Positions 25,891-34,927 of a stretch of DNA of 64,000 nucleotides are shown in pieces. The DNA comes from Janthinobacterium sp. 64. GTDB lineage: Bacteria; Pseudomonadota; Gammaproteobacteria; Burkholderiales; Burkholderiaceae_D. Where the stretch lies: assembly GCF_002813325.1 (NCBI RefSeq), contig NZ_PHUG01000001.1, positions 3,720,001 to 3,784,000 of the forward strand. Direction: 5' to 3'. A program made the translations under genes and the position numbers. The notes under the pieces are model-generated. The model was not told the origin of the DNA. It searched no databases and worked only from the letters and a program-made list of their open reading frames with translations. Numbering within the stretch: the stretch's first letter is position 1; every line of letters begins with the position of its first letter.

Positions 25891-27245
25891 GGGTCGCCAT
25901 CGCCGCGGAACAGGGCCGGCGTCAGCTCGTATTTCTGTAATAAACGGTAGAACTCCGTGCGGTTGCGGTCGGCCAGGCGGGCCGCGTCGGCCACGTTGCC
26001 ATCCGTCAGGCGCAGCAATTGAATCAGGTAGTCGCGCTCGAAGCGCTGCTTGGCTTCGTTGTAGCTGAGCGCTTCCAGGGACGGCACGCGCAGGGCCCGC
26101 TGCACCAGCGACAAGGGCACCAGCAGCGCCGTCGCCAGCGCGCACACTTGCTCAACGACATTGACCAGCTGGCGCACATTGCCGGGCCATGGCGCGCTGA
26201 CCAAGGCCGTGAGGGCATCGGGCGCGAAACCATTCAAGGGTTTTTGATACTTGGCCGCCAGCTTCTGCAGGAAATGGTTCGCCAGCAGGGAGATATCTTC
26301 GCGGCGCTCGGCCAGCGGCGGCAAGGTCAATGTCACCACGTTGAGGCGGTAATACAGGTCTTCGCGAAATTGCCCCTCGGTCATCGCCACGTCGAGGTCG
26401 CGGTGCGTGGCGGACAGCAAGCGCACGTCCACCGGCCGCGTCTGGTCCGCGCCGACGGGCCGCACGGCCCGCTCCTGCAGCACGCGCAGCAGTTTCACCT
26501 GCAGCGGCAGCGGCATGTCGCCGATCTCGTCCAAAAACAGGGTGCCGCCATCGGCCGCCTGGAACAAGCCTTCGCGGTTGCCGACGGCGCCCGTAAACGA
26601 GCCCTTCACGTGGCCGAACAATTCCGATTCCAGCAGTTGCTCGGGAATGGCGCCGCAGTTGACGGCGATGAACGGCGCCTTGGCGCGGCGGCTGGCGTTG
26701 TGCAGCGCGCGCGCCAGCAACTCCTTGCCCGTGCCACTGGGGCCACGGATCAAAATGCTGGCATCGGACCCGGCCACCAGCTTGGCCTCGGCCAGCAGCT
26801 CGGCCATCTGTGAACTACGGCTGATCAGCTCGGCACGCCAGCTTTCGTCACCGGACGCTGGCGCCGGCATGACGGTGGACAAGTTAATCGCATATGCCAC
26901 TTTTTCCATGAGCAGCTTGCCGTCGAACGGTTTCGTCAGATACGCAAACGCGCCGCGCGCCGTCGCCTCGACGGCGTCGGGAATGGTGCCGTGGGCTGTG
27001 AGCAAGATGACGGGCAGGGCCGCATGCTGGCGGCGGATTTCATCGAACAGGGCCAGGCCGTCGCGGCCCGGCAATTGCACGTCGGTAATGACCAGGGCCG
27101 GCAATTCCACGGCCAGGCGCGCCAGCGCCGCTTCCGCGCTGCCCACGGCCGTCACGCGATAATTGCCCGCCTTCAGGCGGATGGTCAGCAGGCGCAGCAG
27201 GTCGGGGTCGTCGTCGACCAACAAGATGTGGGCGTGCTCGCTCAT
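25878..27245 (-). CDS. glrR: Sigma-54-dependent response regulator GlrR/QseF type
   Basis: A 455-residue NtrC-family activator. The receiver domain has acidic residues D11-D13 and phosphoacceptor Asp55 (LVITDVQLPG). The AAA+ domain has Walker A GPSGTGKE, the GSFTGA loop that contacts sigma-54 and Walker B GGTLFLDEIGD. The C-terminal helix-turn-helix is NVADAARLADRNRTEFYRLL. The operon order kinase-lipoprotein-regulator is that of glrK-qseG-glrR. Its start overlaps the qseG-like stop as ATGA. Two exact GlrR-type boxes, an IHF site and a sigma-54 promoter lie just downstream, before the BON gene. Confidence 0.93.
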   Translation of the reverse strand: MSEHAHILLVDDDPDLLRLLTIRLKAGNYRVTAVGSAEAALARLAVELPALVITDVQLPGRDGLALFDEIRRQHAALPVILLTAHGTIPDAVEATARGAFAYLTKPFDGKLLMEKVAYAINLSTVMPAPASGDESWRAELISRSSQMAELLAEAKLVAGSDASILIRGPSGTGKELLARALHNASRRAKAPFIAVNCGAIPEQLLESELFGHVKGSFTGAVGNREGLFQAADGGTLFLDEIGDMPLPLQVKLLRVLQERAVRPVGADQTRPVDVRLLSATHRDLDVAMTEGQFREDLYYRLNVVTLTLPPLAERREDISLLANHFLQKLAAKYQKPLNGFAPDALTALVSAPWPGNVRQLVNVVEQVCALATALLVPLSLVQRALRVPSLEALSYNEAKQRFERDYLIQLLRLTDGNVADAARLADRNRTEFYRLLQKYELTPALFRGDGDPVAE

Positions 27246-27784
27246 TTCGGCGCTCCCGCGGCAGGGCGCACGGACAGGCTGCGCTCGATGTTTTTCAGTG
27301 CTTCGAGTTTTTCATTGAGCAAGTCGTTGCGGCGCTGGGCGTCGCGCAGCTGCCCGTTGAGCTTGTCGATGCTCTCGTCCTGGCGGCGCAGTTCCGCATA
27401 CTGGCTGCCCAGCAATTGCGCCAGCGGCGCCAGCAGTTGCGCGTCCTTGCCCGTGGCCGTGGCCAGCGGTTCCAGCAACGCTTGCGCGCGGGCCAGGTCG
27501 CCGGGGCCGCGCAAGGCCGCTTGCAGCATGGCGCGGCGTAGCGTGTTGTGCGGCGCATGGTCGGCCTTCGCCAGGTCCAGCTGCGCTTTCACCAGGTCCG
27601 ACGGCGTCATCAGGCGCAAGGCGCTTTGATACGCGAGCAGTTCGGTCAGCTGGGGGTCCATCACCACCACCACGCGCGGCGGCGTTTGCACCAGCACGGG
27701 CGTCTGGGTGGAAGGCTTGGCGGCGCAAGCGCCCAAGAGCAATGCACAGGCGGCCATGCCGGCCAGGGAAATTCTCGTCATCAT
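27242..27784 (-). CDS. qseG: QseG-like lipoprotein of the GlrKR system
   Basis: A 180-residue lipoprotein with lipobox LLGAC (mature Cys near residue 20). The mature part is helical and charged, with a C-terminal coiled coil (ELRRQDESIDKLNGQLRDAQ). It lies between kinase and regulator and overlaps both as ATGA (27781-27784 and 27242-27245). In enterobacteria QseG is an outer-membrane lipoprotein that binds and activates the QseE/GlrK kinase. Sequence conservation of this family is low, so the name relies on size, lipobox and position. Confidence 0.75.
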   Translation of the reverse strand: MMTRISLAGMAACALLLGACAAKPSTQTPVLVQTPPRVVVVMDPQLTELLAYQSALRLMTPSDLVKAQLDLAKADHAPHNTLRRAMLQAALRGPGDLARAQALLEPLATATGKDAQLLAPLAQLLGSQYAELRRQDESIDKLNGQLRDAQRRNDLLNEKLEALKNIERSLSVRPAAGAPK

Positions 27785-29193
27785 AAGGGCAGTTCTATCC
27801 GAAAATGCGCGCCGGCGGGGCGCGGTAAAAGAGTGACGCTGCCATCGTGGGCGGCGATATATTCGCGCACGATGGACAGGCCGATGCCATTGCCGTTGCG
27901 CGCGCCGGCCGCCTGGCGCACTCCCTGGTAAAACGGTTCAAAAATACGCGCGGCATCCTCGGGCGCCACGCCGGCGCCCTCGTCGATGCAGTCGATGCGC
28001 ACGCGGCGGCCTTCGATGGACAAGCTAAAGCGCACGGTGCCGCCTTCCGGGCTGAAGCGCACGGCATTCGACAGCAGATTCGCCAGGGCGGTGGCCAGCT
28101 TGTCGCGGTCGGCTTGCACGATCAGGGATACGCCCTGCACCTCGACCGTCAAACGGCGCGCCAGCCATTGCAGGCGCTGCCCGGCCACCACATCTTGCAG
28201 CAAGACGAGCAAATCGACCTTGCTGTGCGCCAGATGCTGGGCGTCAAAAGCGGCGGTATTGTAGCGCAGCAAGTCCTCGATTTGCGTTTGCAGGGACGCC
28301 GTGTTTTGCTGCAGGATGCCGGCGATTTCGCGCTGGCTATCGCTGAGCTTGCCCGCCACCTCATCTTCCAGCAAGGCCACGCCTTCGCGCAGGGCCGCCA
28401 GCGGGGTTTTCAGCTCATGCGAAATGTGGCGCAGAAAACGTTCCTTGTCGGCATCAAGATCGGCCAGACGCTGGCGCAGCCAGTCGAGCTGCTGGCCCAG
28501 GCGGCGCGTGTCGGCCGGGCCGCCGACGACGATGGGCTGGTCGTAGCGCTTGTCGCCGAGGCGCCCGATGGCCGTCTCGATGCGGCGCAACGGGCGCGAC
28601 AATAGAAAACCGAAGCAGGTGGCCAGCACGGCTGCCAGCAGCACGGCGCCGCCGACCAGCATGCCCAGCACGCGGCGCTGGCGCTCCAGCTCGGCCAGCA
28701 GGGCATCGTTGCGGCTGCCGATTTCCGTCTTGCTGTCGCGCGCCAGGCGGTCATTGATCTGCGCCATGCGGGCAAACGCGCGGTACACGACGGCATGGCC
28801 ATCGCGCTTGCGGCGCTTGCCGGCTTGTAAAACTTCCCAGGCCGATTGCGCCTGCGCAGTCCATTCGTCGGCCAGCTGCGGAGCGAACTCGGGCGTGGCC
28901 CGGTTCAGCACTTGCAGCGCCGCCGTCGCTTCGTCGCGGGCCGCCGCGTAGCGTTCGCGGAACACGGGATCATCGAGCACGAGGAACTGGCGCGCGCTGC
29001 GCTCCATGGCCAGGGTGCGCTCGGACAGGCGCTGCGACTGTTCCGTCAGGGCAATCGCCTGCGCGGCCGTCTCGCGCCCCAGCCGCGCCAAGTGTTCCAG
29101 GGTCAGCAAGGCTTGCACGGAGGTGGCCGTCAAAATGCCCGTCGTCAAAATGAAGGCGGCAAATAACAGTTGGCGAAAGGAAAGTCGGGACAA
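27781..29193 (-). CDS. glrK: Sensor histidine kinase GlrK/QseE type
   Basis: About 470 residues from a TTG at 29193 with a GAAGG ribosome site 8 bp upstream; no suitable ATG exists nearby and the next upstream in-frame starts give implausible extensions. It begins LSRLSFRQLLFAAFIL, a typical GlrK start with a first membrane helix. A periplasmic helical bundle (about residues 35-170), a second helix and HAMP follow. The phosphoacceptor block is RHISHELKTPLAALREG. The ATPase motifs are NLLSNAVRFSPEGG and GNGIGLSIVREY. It would phosphorylate GlrR under envelope stress or an unknown cue. Confidence 0.88.
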   Translation of the reverse strand: MSRLSFRQLLFAAFILTTGILTATSVQALLTLEHLARLGRETAAQAIALTEQSQRLSERTLAMERSARQFLVLDDPVFRERYAAARDEATAALQVLNRATPEFAPQLADEWTAQAQSAWEVLQAGKRRKRDGHAVVYRAFARMAQINDRLARDSKTEIGSRNDALLAELERQRRVLGMLVGGAVLLAAVLATCFGFLLSRPLRRIETAIGRLGDKRYDQPIVVGGPADTRRLGQQLDWLRQRLADLDADKERFLRHISHELKTPLAALREGVALLEDEVAGKLSDSQREIAGILQQNTASLQTQIEDLLRYNTAAFDAQHLAHSKVDLLVLLQDVVAGQRLQWLARRLTVEVQGVSLIVQADRDKLATALANLLSNAVRFSPEGGTVRFSLSIEGRRVRIDCIDEGAGVAPEDAARIFEPFYQGVRQAAGARNGNGIGLSIVREYIAAHDGSVTLLPRPAGAHFRIELPL

Positions 29194-29490
29194 GATAGGC
29201 GCCTTCGGTTCAGTCTGGGTGACAAAAGGCGCATGGTACGCTAAGCGTTCATTCGCAGACGCCACCCACCCGCGAATGATCAATTTTGCAACACTGTCGC
29301 TTTTCCGGCCGCCAGCAAGGCCCCGTCGGCGGCGCGCGAATACTCCTAGTACAATAGGGAAAAACTTCACGCAGGCATCAAAGTGACCCTCCGCCTTGGC
29401 GACAGGCCCTGGCATTGCGCCACTTTGCCCCCACATGTGATGCAGCCCCACCGACTATCCGTTTCACCTACTGAAGAGATCCCATACCGC

Positions 29491-32361
29491 ATGAGCACAT
29501 TTGAAAAAGTCAGCAGCAACTTCATTCCAGTCTTGCAGGCAACCATCGAACAATATGTCGAGCCAGCAACGGGCATGCGCCATATCCACATGCATACCGA
29601 GCAGGCTGAGATGGTGTTCCTGGTGGCCTTTCCCACTGTGCCCGAAGTGAGCGACGGACGCGCCCACATCCTGGAACACCTGGCCTTGTGCGGCTCGTCG
29701 CGCTACCCGGTGCGCGACCCGTTTTTCTCGATGCTGCGCCGCTCGACGGCCACCTTCATGAATGCGATGACCTATCCGGACCGCACCGTGTACCCGTTCG
29801 CCAGCACCGACCGCAAGGATTTCTTCAACCTGCTCGACGTGTACCTCGACGCGGCCTTCTTCCCCAACCTCGATTACCTGAATTTCCGCCAGGAAGGCTG
29901 GCGCCATGCGTTCGAAGGCGACAAACTCGTGTACCAGGGCATCGTCTTCAATGAAATGAAGGGCGCTTTCAACAGCCCCATGCGCGCGCTCGACAGCGGC
30001 ATCGCCAGCGCCTTGCTCAAGGGCACGACGTATGAAGTGGAATCGGGCGGCGATCCGCTGAATATCCCCGAGTTGACGCATGACATGCTGAAAGAATTCC
30101 ACGCCAGCCATTATCACCCGTCGCAAGCCGTGATCATGACTGCCGGCAATATCGAAGCGTCGGCCGTGCAGGAACAGGTAAGCGAGCGCGTGTTGTCCAA
30201 GCTCAGCGGTTTCTCCGCACGCCGCCTGCCGCAGCTGGCCCCTGCCTGGACGGCGCCGCAGGAAAATATTGTGAAAATTCCGTCGCAGGAAGCGCGCGAC
30301 GATGAATTCGGCCTGCAATTTGCCTGGCTGATGGGCGAATCGAGCGACCCCATCGCCTACTACCACGCGCATCTGCTGTCGCACGGCTTGCTGGGCGAAT
30401 CGTCGGCACCCGTCATGCGCGCCATGGAATCGGCCGGCTATGGCCGCCCATCGGACATGAATGGCCGCGACGCGGGCATCCGCCAGATGGTGTTCCACAT
30501 CGGCATGGAAGGTTTAACCAAAGAACAGATCGCCGACGCGCACCAGCGCATCTGGACGGCGCTGGAAGAGACGGCGCAAGAGGGCATTCCCGCCGCCGTG
30601 CTGCACGCCGCCTTGCGCGACATCAAATACAGCCAGCGCGAAATCAGCAGCGGCCGCATGCCGTACGGCCTGGGCCGCTTGCTGCACGCCTTGCCGCTGG
30701 CCATGTATGGCGGCGACGTGATGGACGCCTTCGACAATGCGGCCATCCTGGAAACCTTGGAACAGCAGATCGACGATCCTGAATTCTTCAAGCAACTGGT
30801 GCGCGAACTGATCGCCAACCCGACCCGTTTGACGACGCACGTGGTACCCGACAGCGCCTACTTCACGGACCGCGCCGCCCAGGAAGACGCGAAACTGGCG
30901 GCCTTGCAGGCGACGCTGACGGATGCCGAGCGCGAGCACATCGTGGCCGAGTCCGCCGCGCTGGAAGCGCATCAGCAACTGCCATCGAATTCGGAAGTGC
31001 TGCCGCGCATCCGCCCTGGCGACGTCAGCGCCGCGCCGCGCCCGGCCCTGCCGATTCCCCCCGCCGTCGACGGCGCCGTGGCGTTTTCCATTGCCTCGAA
31101 CGGCATTAGCTATGCCAATGTGCTGTACGACGTGTCGGGCTTGCCGGAAGCGTCGTGGCCATGGCTGCGTCTGTACACGGACCTGGCGCCGGAACTGGGC
31201 GTGGGCGACATGTCGTTCGACGACGCCAGCGCCTGGCGCCAGAGCATGGTCCCATCGTTCCACATCGGCCTGGAAGCCATTCCCCGCCCGCAACAGGCGA
31301 TGCGCGTGGAATTGTCGTTCTCGGCCAGCGGCTTGCGCGAAGAACACGCGGCGATCGCCGCCGTGCTGTCGGCCTGGATCGCCAAGCCCCGCTTCGATGA
31401 AGAAGAGCGCCTGGCTTTCCTGATCGAAAGCCTGGTGCAAGACAAACTCTCCAGCCTGGCCGAATCGGGCAACCGCTACGCCATGCTGGCCTCGGCAGCT
31501 CCCCTGTCGCCCACGCGCCGCTTCGACGACATCGTCGGCGGCCCGGCTGCACTGCCGTTCTACCGCCGTTTGCAGCAGCTGAGCAAGACGTCGGCAGGCT
31601 TGCAGGAAATCGCGCGAGAGCTCGACACCCTGCACGCGCACATCATCGCCCAGCAGCCGACCGTGCTGTGCGCGGGCCTGGAGCACGATGGCATCACCCT
31701 GGCCCGCTTGCTGGAATTGCCAGCGGCCAGCGTCGACACGGCTGTCCCTACGGCAACGGAAGCGCCAGCAGCCTTGCCGCTGGCCAACACTGCCCTGCAT
31801 GCGACGAGCCAGATCAACCATTGCTTCGTTTCCTGGGCCGTGCCCGGCGTGCACAATCCGGACGCCTCGGCCCTGGCTGTCGCCGCTGAACTGATGACCA
31901 ACCAGGTGCTGCATACGGCCCTGCGCGAAAAAGGCGGCGCGTATGGCGGCAGCGCCAGCTACGCGGCCGGCGCCGGCACGTTTACATTGAGCTCCTACCG
32001 CGACCCGCGCCTGGCCGGCACGTTCGCCGACTTCGGCACGACGCTCGATCAAATCCTCGACGGCGATTTCTCGCAGGAGCAGGTGGAAGAAGCCATCATC
32101 TGCGTCATCAAGGGCCTCGACAAGCCGCATTCGCCGTACGCGGAAGCGCTGACGGCGTGGAACATGCAGCAGCGCGGCACGACGGAAGCCGTGCGCCAGC
32201 AATTCCGCACCGGCGTATTAACTTGCACCCTGGCGCAGATCAAGGCCGTCACGCGCATCTGGCTGAAAAACGGCCAGCCTAGCCGCGCCGCGTTTGCGGG
32301 CAATACGACGCAAGACCTGGCAGGCCTGGACGTGGTCGACCTGTTGGCGCTGGCCAGCTAA
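29491..32361 (+). CDS. M16C insulinase-family metalloprotease (PreP-like)
   Basis: A 956-residue peptidase. The ATG at 29491 opens STFEKVSSNFIPVLQATIE, the usual start of the family. The inverted zinc motif HILEH is at residues 59-63, with a third ligand Glu expected near YQGIVFNEMKGAF. Four homologous M16 half-domains and a central hinge fit the length of presequence-protease-type enzymes, which degrade unfolded peptides inside a closed chamber. No signal peptide is seen, so it is cytoplasmic. A C-terminal block, LREKGGAYGGSA, carries the R/Y substrate-binding residues. The 297 bp before it (29194-29490) separate it from divergent glrK; a TACAAT hexamer at 29350-29355 is a possible -10. Confidence 0.93.
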   Translation: MSTFEKVSSNFIPVLQATIEQYVEPATGMRHIHMHTEQAEMVFLVAFPTVPEVSDGRAHILEHLALCGSSRYPVRDPFFSMLRRSTATFMNAMTYPDRTVYPFASTDRKDFFNLLDVYLDAAFFPNLDYLNFRQEGWRHAFEGDKLVYQGIVFNEMKGAFNSPMRALDSGIASALLKGTTYEVESGGDPLNIPELTHDMLKEFHASHYHPSQAVIMTAGNIEASAVQEQVSERVLSKLSGFSARRLPQLAPAWTAPQENIVKIPSQEARDDEFGLQFAWLMGESSDPIAYYHAHLLSHGLLGESSAPVMRAMESAGYGRPSDMNGRDAGIRQMVFHIGMEGLTKEQIADAHQRIWTALEETAQEGIPAAVLHAALRDIKYSQREISSGRMPYGLGRLLHALPLAMYGGDVMDAFDNAAILETLEQQIDDPEFFKQLVRELIANPTRLTTHVVPDSAYFTDRAAQEDAKLAALQATLTDAEREHIVAESAALEAHQQLPSNSEVLPRIRPGDVSAAPRPALPIPPAVDGAVAFSIASNGISYANVLYDVSGLPEASWPWLRLYTDLAPELGVGDMSFDDASAWRQSMVPSFHIGLEAIPRPQQAMRVELSFSASGLREEHAAIAAVLSAWIAKPRFDEEERLAFLIESLVQDKLSSLAESGNRYAMLASAAPLSPTRRFDDIVGGPAALPFYRRLQQLSKTSAGLQEIARELDTLHAHIIAQQPTVLCAGLEHDGITLARLLELPAASVDTAVPTATEAPAALPLANTALHATSQINHCFVSWAVPGVHNPDASALAVAAELMTNQVLHTALREKGGAYGGSASYAAGAGTFTLSSYRDPRLAGTFADFGTTLDQILDGDFSQEQVEEAIICVIKGLDKPHSPYAEALTAWNMQQRGTTEAVRQQFRTGVLTCTLAQIKAVTRIWLKNGQPSRAAFAGNTTQDLAGLDVVDLLALAS

Positions 32362-32373
32362 GCGCGCCGTACC

Positions 32374-32408
32374 GGATTCAATACCGCAACTATTGCGGTA
32401 TTGAATCC
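32374..32408. terminator. Perfect 16-bp hairpin between convergent genes
   Basis: The arms GGATTCAATACCGCAA and TTGCGGTATTGAATCC flank the loop CTA. The loop is the stop codon (TAG) of the minus-strand VOC gene, whose last five codons form one arm. There is no T-run on either side, so it may be a two-way terminator with help, or a transcript stabiliser. Confidence 0.6.
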
Positions 32409-32797
32409 GCTTCCATGAACATCAACTCCCATTGATGCCCATCAAGATCCTGGAAACTGTGCCCATACATGAAGCCGAAATCCATCGGCTCCTTGTAGAG
32501 GCTGCCGCCCGCCTGGACGGCTTTCGCCACCAGCGCATCGACTTCGCCGCGGCTCTCGGCCGACAAACACACGAGTACTTCCGTCGCCACGGTGGTATCG
32601 CACAGTTGCTTGGGCGTGAACTGCTTGAATTTATCGTGCGTCAACAGCATCACGAAAATGTCATCGGTGACGATCATGCACGTCGCCGTTTCATCCGTGA
32701 AATGGGCATTGAAGCTGAAGCCCAGCGCCGTGAAAAACGCCACGGAGCGTTCCAGCGACTGGACGGGCAGATTGACAAAGATTTTGCGGGCCATCAT
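32390..32797 (-). CDS. VOC (glyoxalase/bleomycin-resistance) family protein
   Basis: A 135-residue vicinal-oxygen-chelate protein with two beta-alpha-beta-beta-beta modules. It starts MARKIFVNLPVQSLERSVAF and contains GFMYGHSFQDLDGHQWELMFME, the usual metal-site region, with a Glu near the end. This branch (VOC proteins of the YaeR/extradiol-like set) is common in Proteobacteria, and the substrate is unknown. The start may be either of two adjacent ATG codons at 32797 and 32794. Its stop lies in the loop of a perfect hairpin. Confidence 0.85.
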   Translation of the reverse strand: MMARKIFVNLPVQSLERSVAFFTALGFSFNAHFTDETATCMIVTDDIFVMLLTHDKFKQFTPKQLCDTTVATEVLVCLSAESRGEVDALVAKAVQAGGSLYKEPMDFGFMYGHSFQDLDGHQWELMFMEADSIPQ

Positions 32798-32851
32798 GTC
32801 TCCTTGTAGGTCGAATGCGTACAGCGTGCCCGCCGATTCTACACCGGCTTG

Positions 32852-33748
32852 TTACGTGCCAGCGCGTCCCACGCTCTTCGGCGCACAGCCAAAATAGCGG
32901 CTGAACGCGGCGCTGAAATTGGACGGATGGCGATAGCCCGTTTGCCAGCCCGCCTGCGCCACCTGACACCCATTTTCCAGCAGTAACTTTGCCCGCTGCA
33001 TGCGCAGCGCCAGCAGGGTGCGCTGCGGACTGTCGTTGTAGCGGTAGCGCCATCCCTGCTTGAGTTTGAACAAGCTCAGGCCCGCTTGCGCACACAGGTA
33101 ATCGAGCGTGAGGTCTTGCGCCATCTGTTCCTGCATCAGCGCATGGACGCGCTCCAGCTTGATGATATCGGCCTCGGACCAGCGCGGCACAGGAGCGGAC
33201 GCGGGCGCGGGACGCAGTGCACGCAACTGTTCCGCCAGGATACTGAGCACGCTGATATGCACGGCCAGCGGGTCCGTCGCGCGCAGCAGCGAGCGCGCGT
33301 GCAGGGCGGCAGTGGGTGTGGTGGCCGCATGCGCCAACTGGCGCGCGCCGCCGTGGGGCAGCAGGGAAGTCAAGCCTTCCGGCCAGTAGCGCGCCAGCGC
33401 CTCTTCGCCGACCAGCACGCGCAATTGCGCCGCCCGTTGATGCGCCTCGAAACGGCGCTCGCCGCTGACGTGGTGAAACGCCGTCACCGTCGTATGCCCT
33501 CCCCGGAAATGCAATTGTTCGCCATCGCGCGTGACGTAGCCGGATGCGCCTTCCAGGCCGATGGTAATGACCAGGCCACCCGCATCGTCATGCTGCGATG
33601 GCTCGACGAGCGCAAGGCGCGGGCGGTAGTCGGAATGCACGAGCAGCAAGCCCTGGTCGACCTGGCGCTGGTCGGCGCGGCACTCTTTCAACCCCGGGTC
33701 CAGCTGGCGCCGCGTCCAGCCTGCCGCTTCCCTGTCCTGTTCCCTCAT
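32852..33748 (-). CDS. PchR-like AraC-family regulator
   Basis: A 298-residue regulator from the ATG at 33748, with a strong GGGGAG ribosome site. The C-terminal AraC domain has two helix-turn-helix motifs: LDYLCAQAGLSLFKLKQGWRY and QVAQAGWQTGYRHPSNFSAAF. The sequence LFKLKQGWRYRYNDSP is characteristic of PchR/YbtA-type regulators that respond to siderophores. The N-terminal 200 residues form a ligand domain of low similarity. It is divergent from an O-methyltransferase gene, with a Fur box between them, so it is probably repressed under iron-rich conditions. Confidence 0.87.
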   Translation of the reverse strand: MREQDREAAGWTRRQLDPGLKECRADQRQVDQGLLLVHSDYRPRLALVEPSQHDDAGGLVITIGLEGASGYVTRDGEQLHFRGGHTTVTAFHHVSGERRFEAHQRAAQLRVLVGEEALARYWPEGLTSLLPHGGARQLAHAATTPTAALHARSLLRATDPLAVHISVLSILAEQLRALRPAPASAPVPRWSEADIIKLERVHALMQEQMAQDLTLDYLCAQAGLSLFKLKQGWRYRYNDSPQRTLLALRMQRAKLLLENGCQVAQAGWQTGYRHPSNFSAAFSRYFGCAPKSVGRAGT

Positions 33749-33808
33749 CGCTCCCCCTGTTTTCCGCGCGCCGTCGCGCATACGAAATGCGCCGTGCCGC
33801 ATACAAAT

Positions 33809-33827
33809 GCAAATGATAATTATTCTC
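33809..33827. promoter_or_regulatory. Fur box between AraC and methyltransferase genes
   Basis: GCAAATGATAATTATTCTC matches the 19-bp Fur consensus GATAATGATAATCATTATC at 15 of 19 positions. It lies 61 bp before the AraC start and 50 bp before the methyltransferase start, so it could control both divergent promoters. Confidence 0.75.
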
Positions 33828-33877
33828 ATTGTTGCATAAAATAGGCGCACACGCCCATCTCGTCGAAAGGAACTTTC

Positions 33878-34915
33878 ATGTTATTCACGTCACAGCATGC
33901 CTTACAGCCTTACTGGGACCTGGCCGTCGCGCCCGTGCAGGCGGACGGGCTGGCCGCCGCCCTGGAACTGGGTATTTTCGAGATGCTGGCCACGCCGCAC
34001 ACGCCGGCGCAGCTGGCCGACACCCTGTCGCTGCACGCGCCGCACACGGCGCTGCTGCTGGAACTGCTCTGGAGCATGCAGGTGCTGGAACGCGACGGAG
34101 CCGATGCCGATGCAGACACACAGCGCTACCGCTGCACGGCCGCCACCTTGCAGTATTTCTGCCGCAACTCGGTGGCCTTTTGCGGCGACGCCTGGCTGTA
34201 CCGGCTGCATGCGCTGCGCCACTTCGCCACACAGCTCAGTACGCTGGTGCGCGAGGGTGGCAAGGCCGCGCCCTACAGCACGGCAAATGGAGTCAACTGG
34301 GCCGTTGCCGCGCAGCAGCAGATCGGCCAGGAACAACGCGCCGTCACCATGCGCGCGGCCCTGTCCGCGATGCAACGGATCGCCCCGTTTGCAGACGGCA
34401 ACACGCCGCTGCGCCTGCTCGACCTGGGGGGCGGACCGGGCTGGGTTGCCATTGCGCTGGCGCAAGCTCATGCGGGCTTGCACGGCTGCGTTTTCGACTG
34501 GCCGGAAACGGTGGCCGTGGCGGCCGCCAACATCGCCCATGCGCAACTCTCTGACCGCCTGGAGACGGTGGGCGGCGACCTGGACAGCGACGATATCGGC
34601 AACGGTTACGATCTCATCTGGTGCTCGTTCGTGCTGCATTTCGTGCCCGACATGGCGGCGGCCTTGCGCAAGATCCATGCGGCCTTGAAACCGGGCGGCG
34701 TGTTCGTCTGCGTGCAAGCGGAAATCGCCCCGGCAGCCGTTGATGCGGCGCGCGTGCTGCCGTATTACTTGCCGATGCGCATGCTGGGCCGCACGGTGAC
34801 GCGCCAGGGGGAATTGGCGCAATTGCTGCGCGACACGGGCTGGCGGCAAGTGGAGCAGCACGGCGCCAGCGATTTTCCCATGGCGCCCGTGCAAGTGCTG
34901 ATTGCGCGCAGTTGA
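33878..34915 (+). CDS. SAM-dependent O-methyltransferase (acetylserotonin/plant COMT-like)
   Basis: A 345-residue enzyme of the Methyltransf_2 type. An N-terminal winged-helix dimerisation domain (about residues 15-95, VQADGLAAALELGIFEML) precedes a Rossmann domain with the SAM motif LLDLGGGPGWVAIALA, an acidic loop VFDWPETV and the catalytic-His region CSFVLHFVPD. It methylates a small-molecule hydroxyl. The ribosome site AAAGGAA precedes the ATG. The Fur box and the divergent PchR-like regulator suggest an iron-linked role, but no siderophore gene or receptor is adjacent. The substrate is unknown. Confidence 0.85.
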   Translation: MLFTSQHALQPYWDLAVAPVQADGLAAALELGIFEMLATPHTPAQLADTLSLHAPHTALLLELLWSMQVLERDGADADADTQRYRCTAATLQYFCRNSVAFCGDAWLYRLHALRHFATQLSTLVREGGKAAPYSTANGVNWAVAAQQQIGQEQRAVTMRAALSAMQRIAPFADGNTPLRLLDLGGGPGWVAIALAQAHAGLHGCVFDWPETVAVAAANIAHAQLSDRLETVGGDLDSDDIGNGYDLIWCSFVLHFVPDMAAALRKIHAALKPGGVFVCVQAEIAPAAVDAARVLPYYLPMRMLGRTVTRQGELAQLLRDTGWRQVEQHGASDFPMAPVQVLIARS

Positions 34916-34927
34916 ATGGCAGGCGTT

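Noticed and set aside
29350..29355. TACAAT as a firm promoter for the M16C protease
   Set aside because: The hexamer is good, but no -35 element is found at 16-18 bp upstream, so it is only mentioned as possible.
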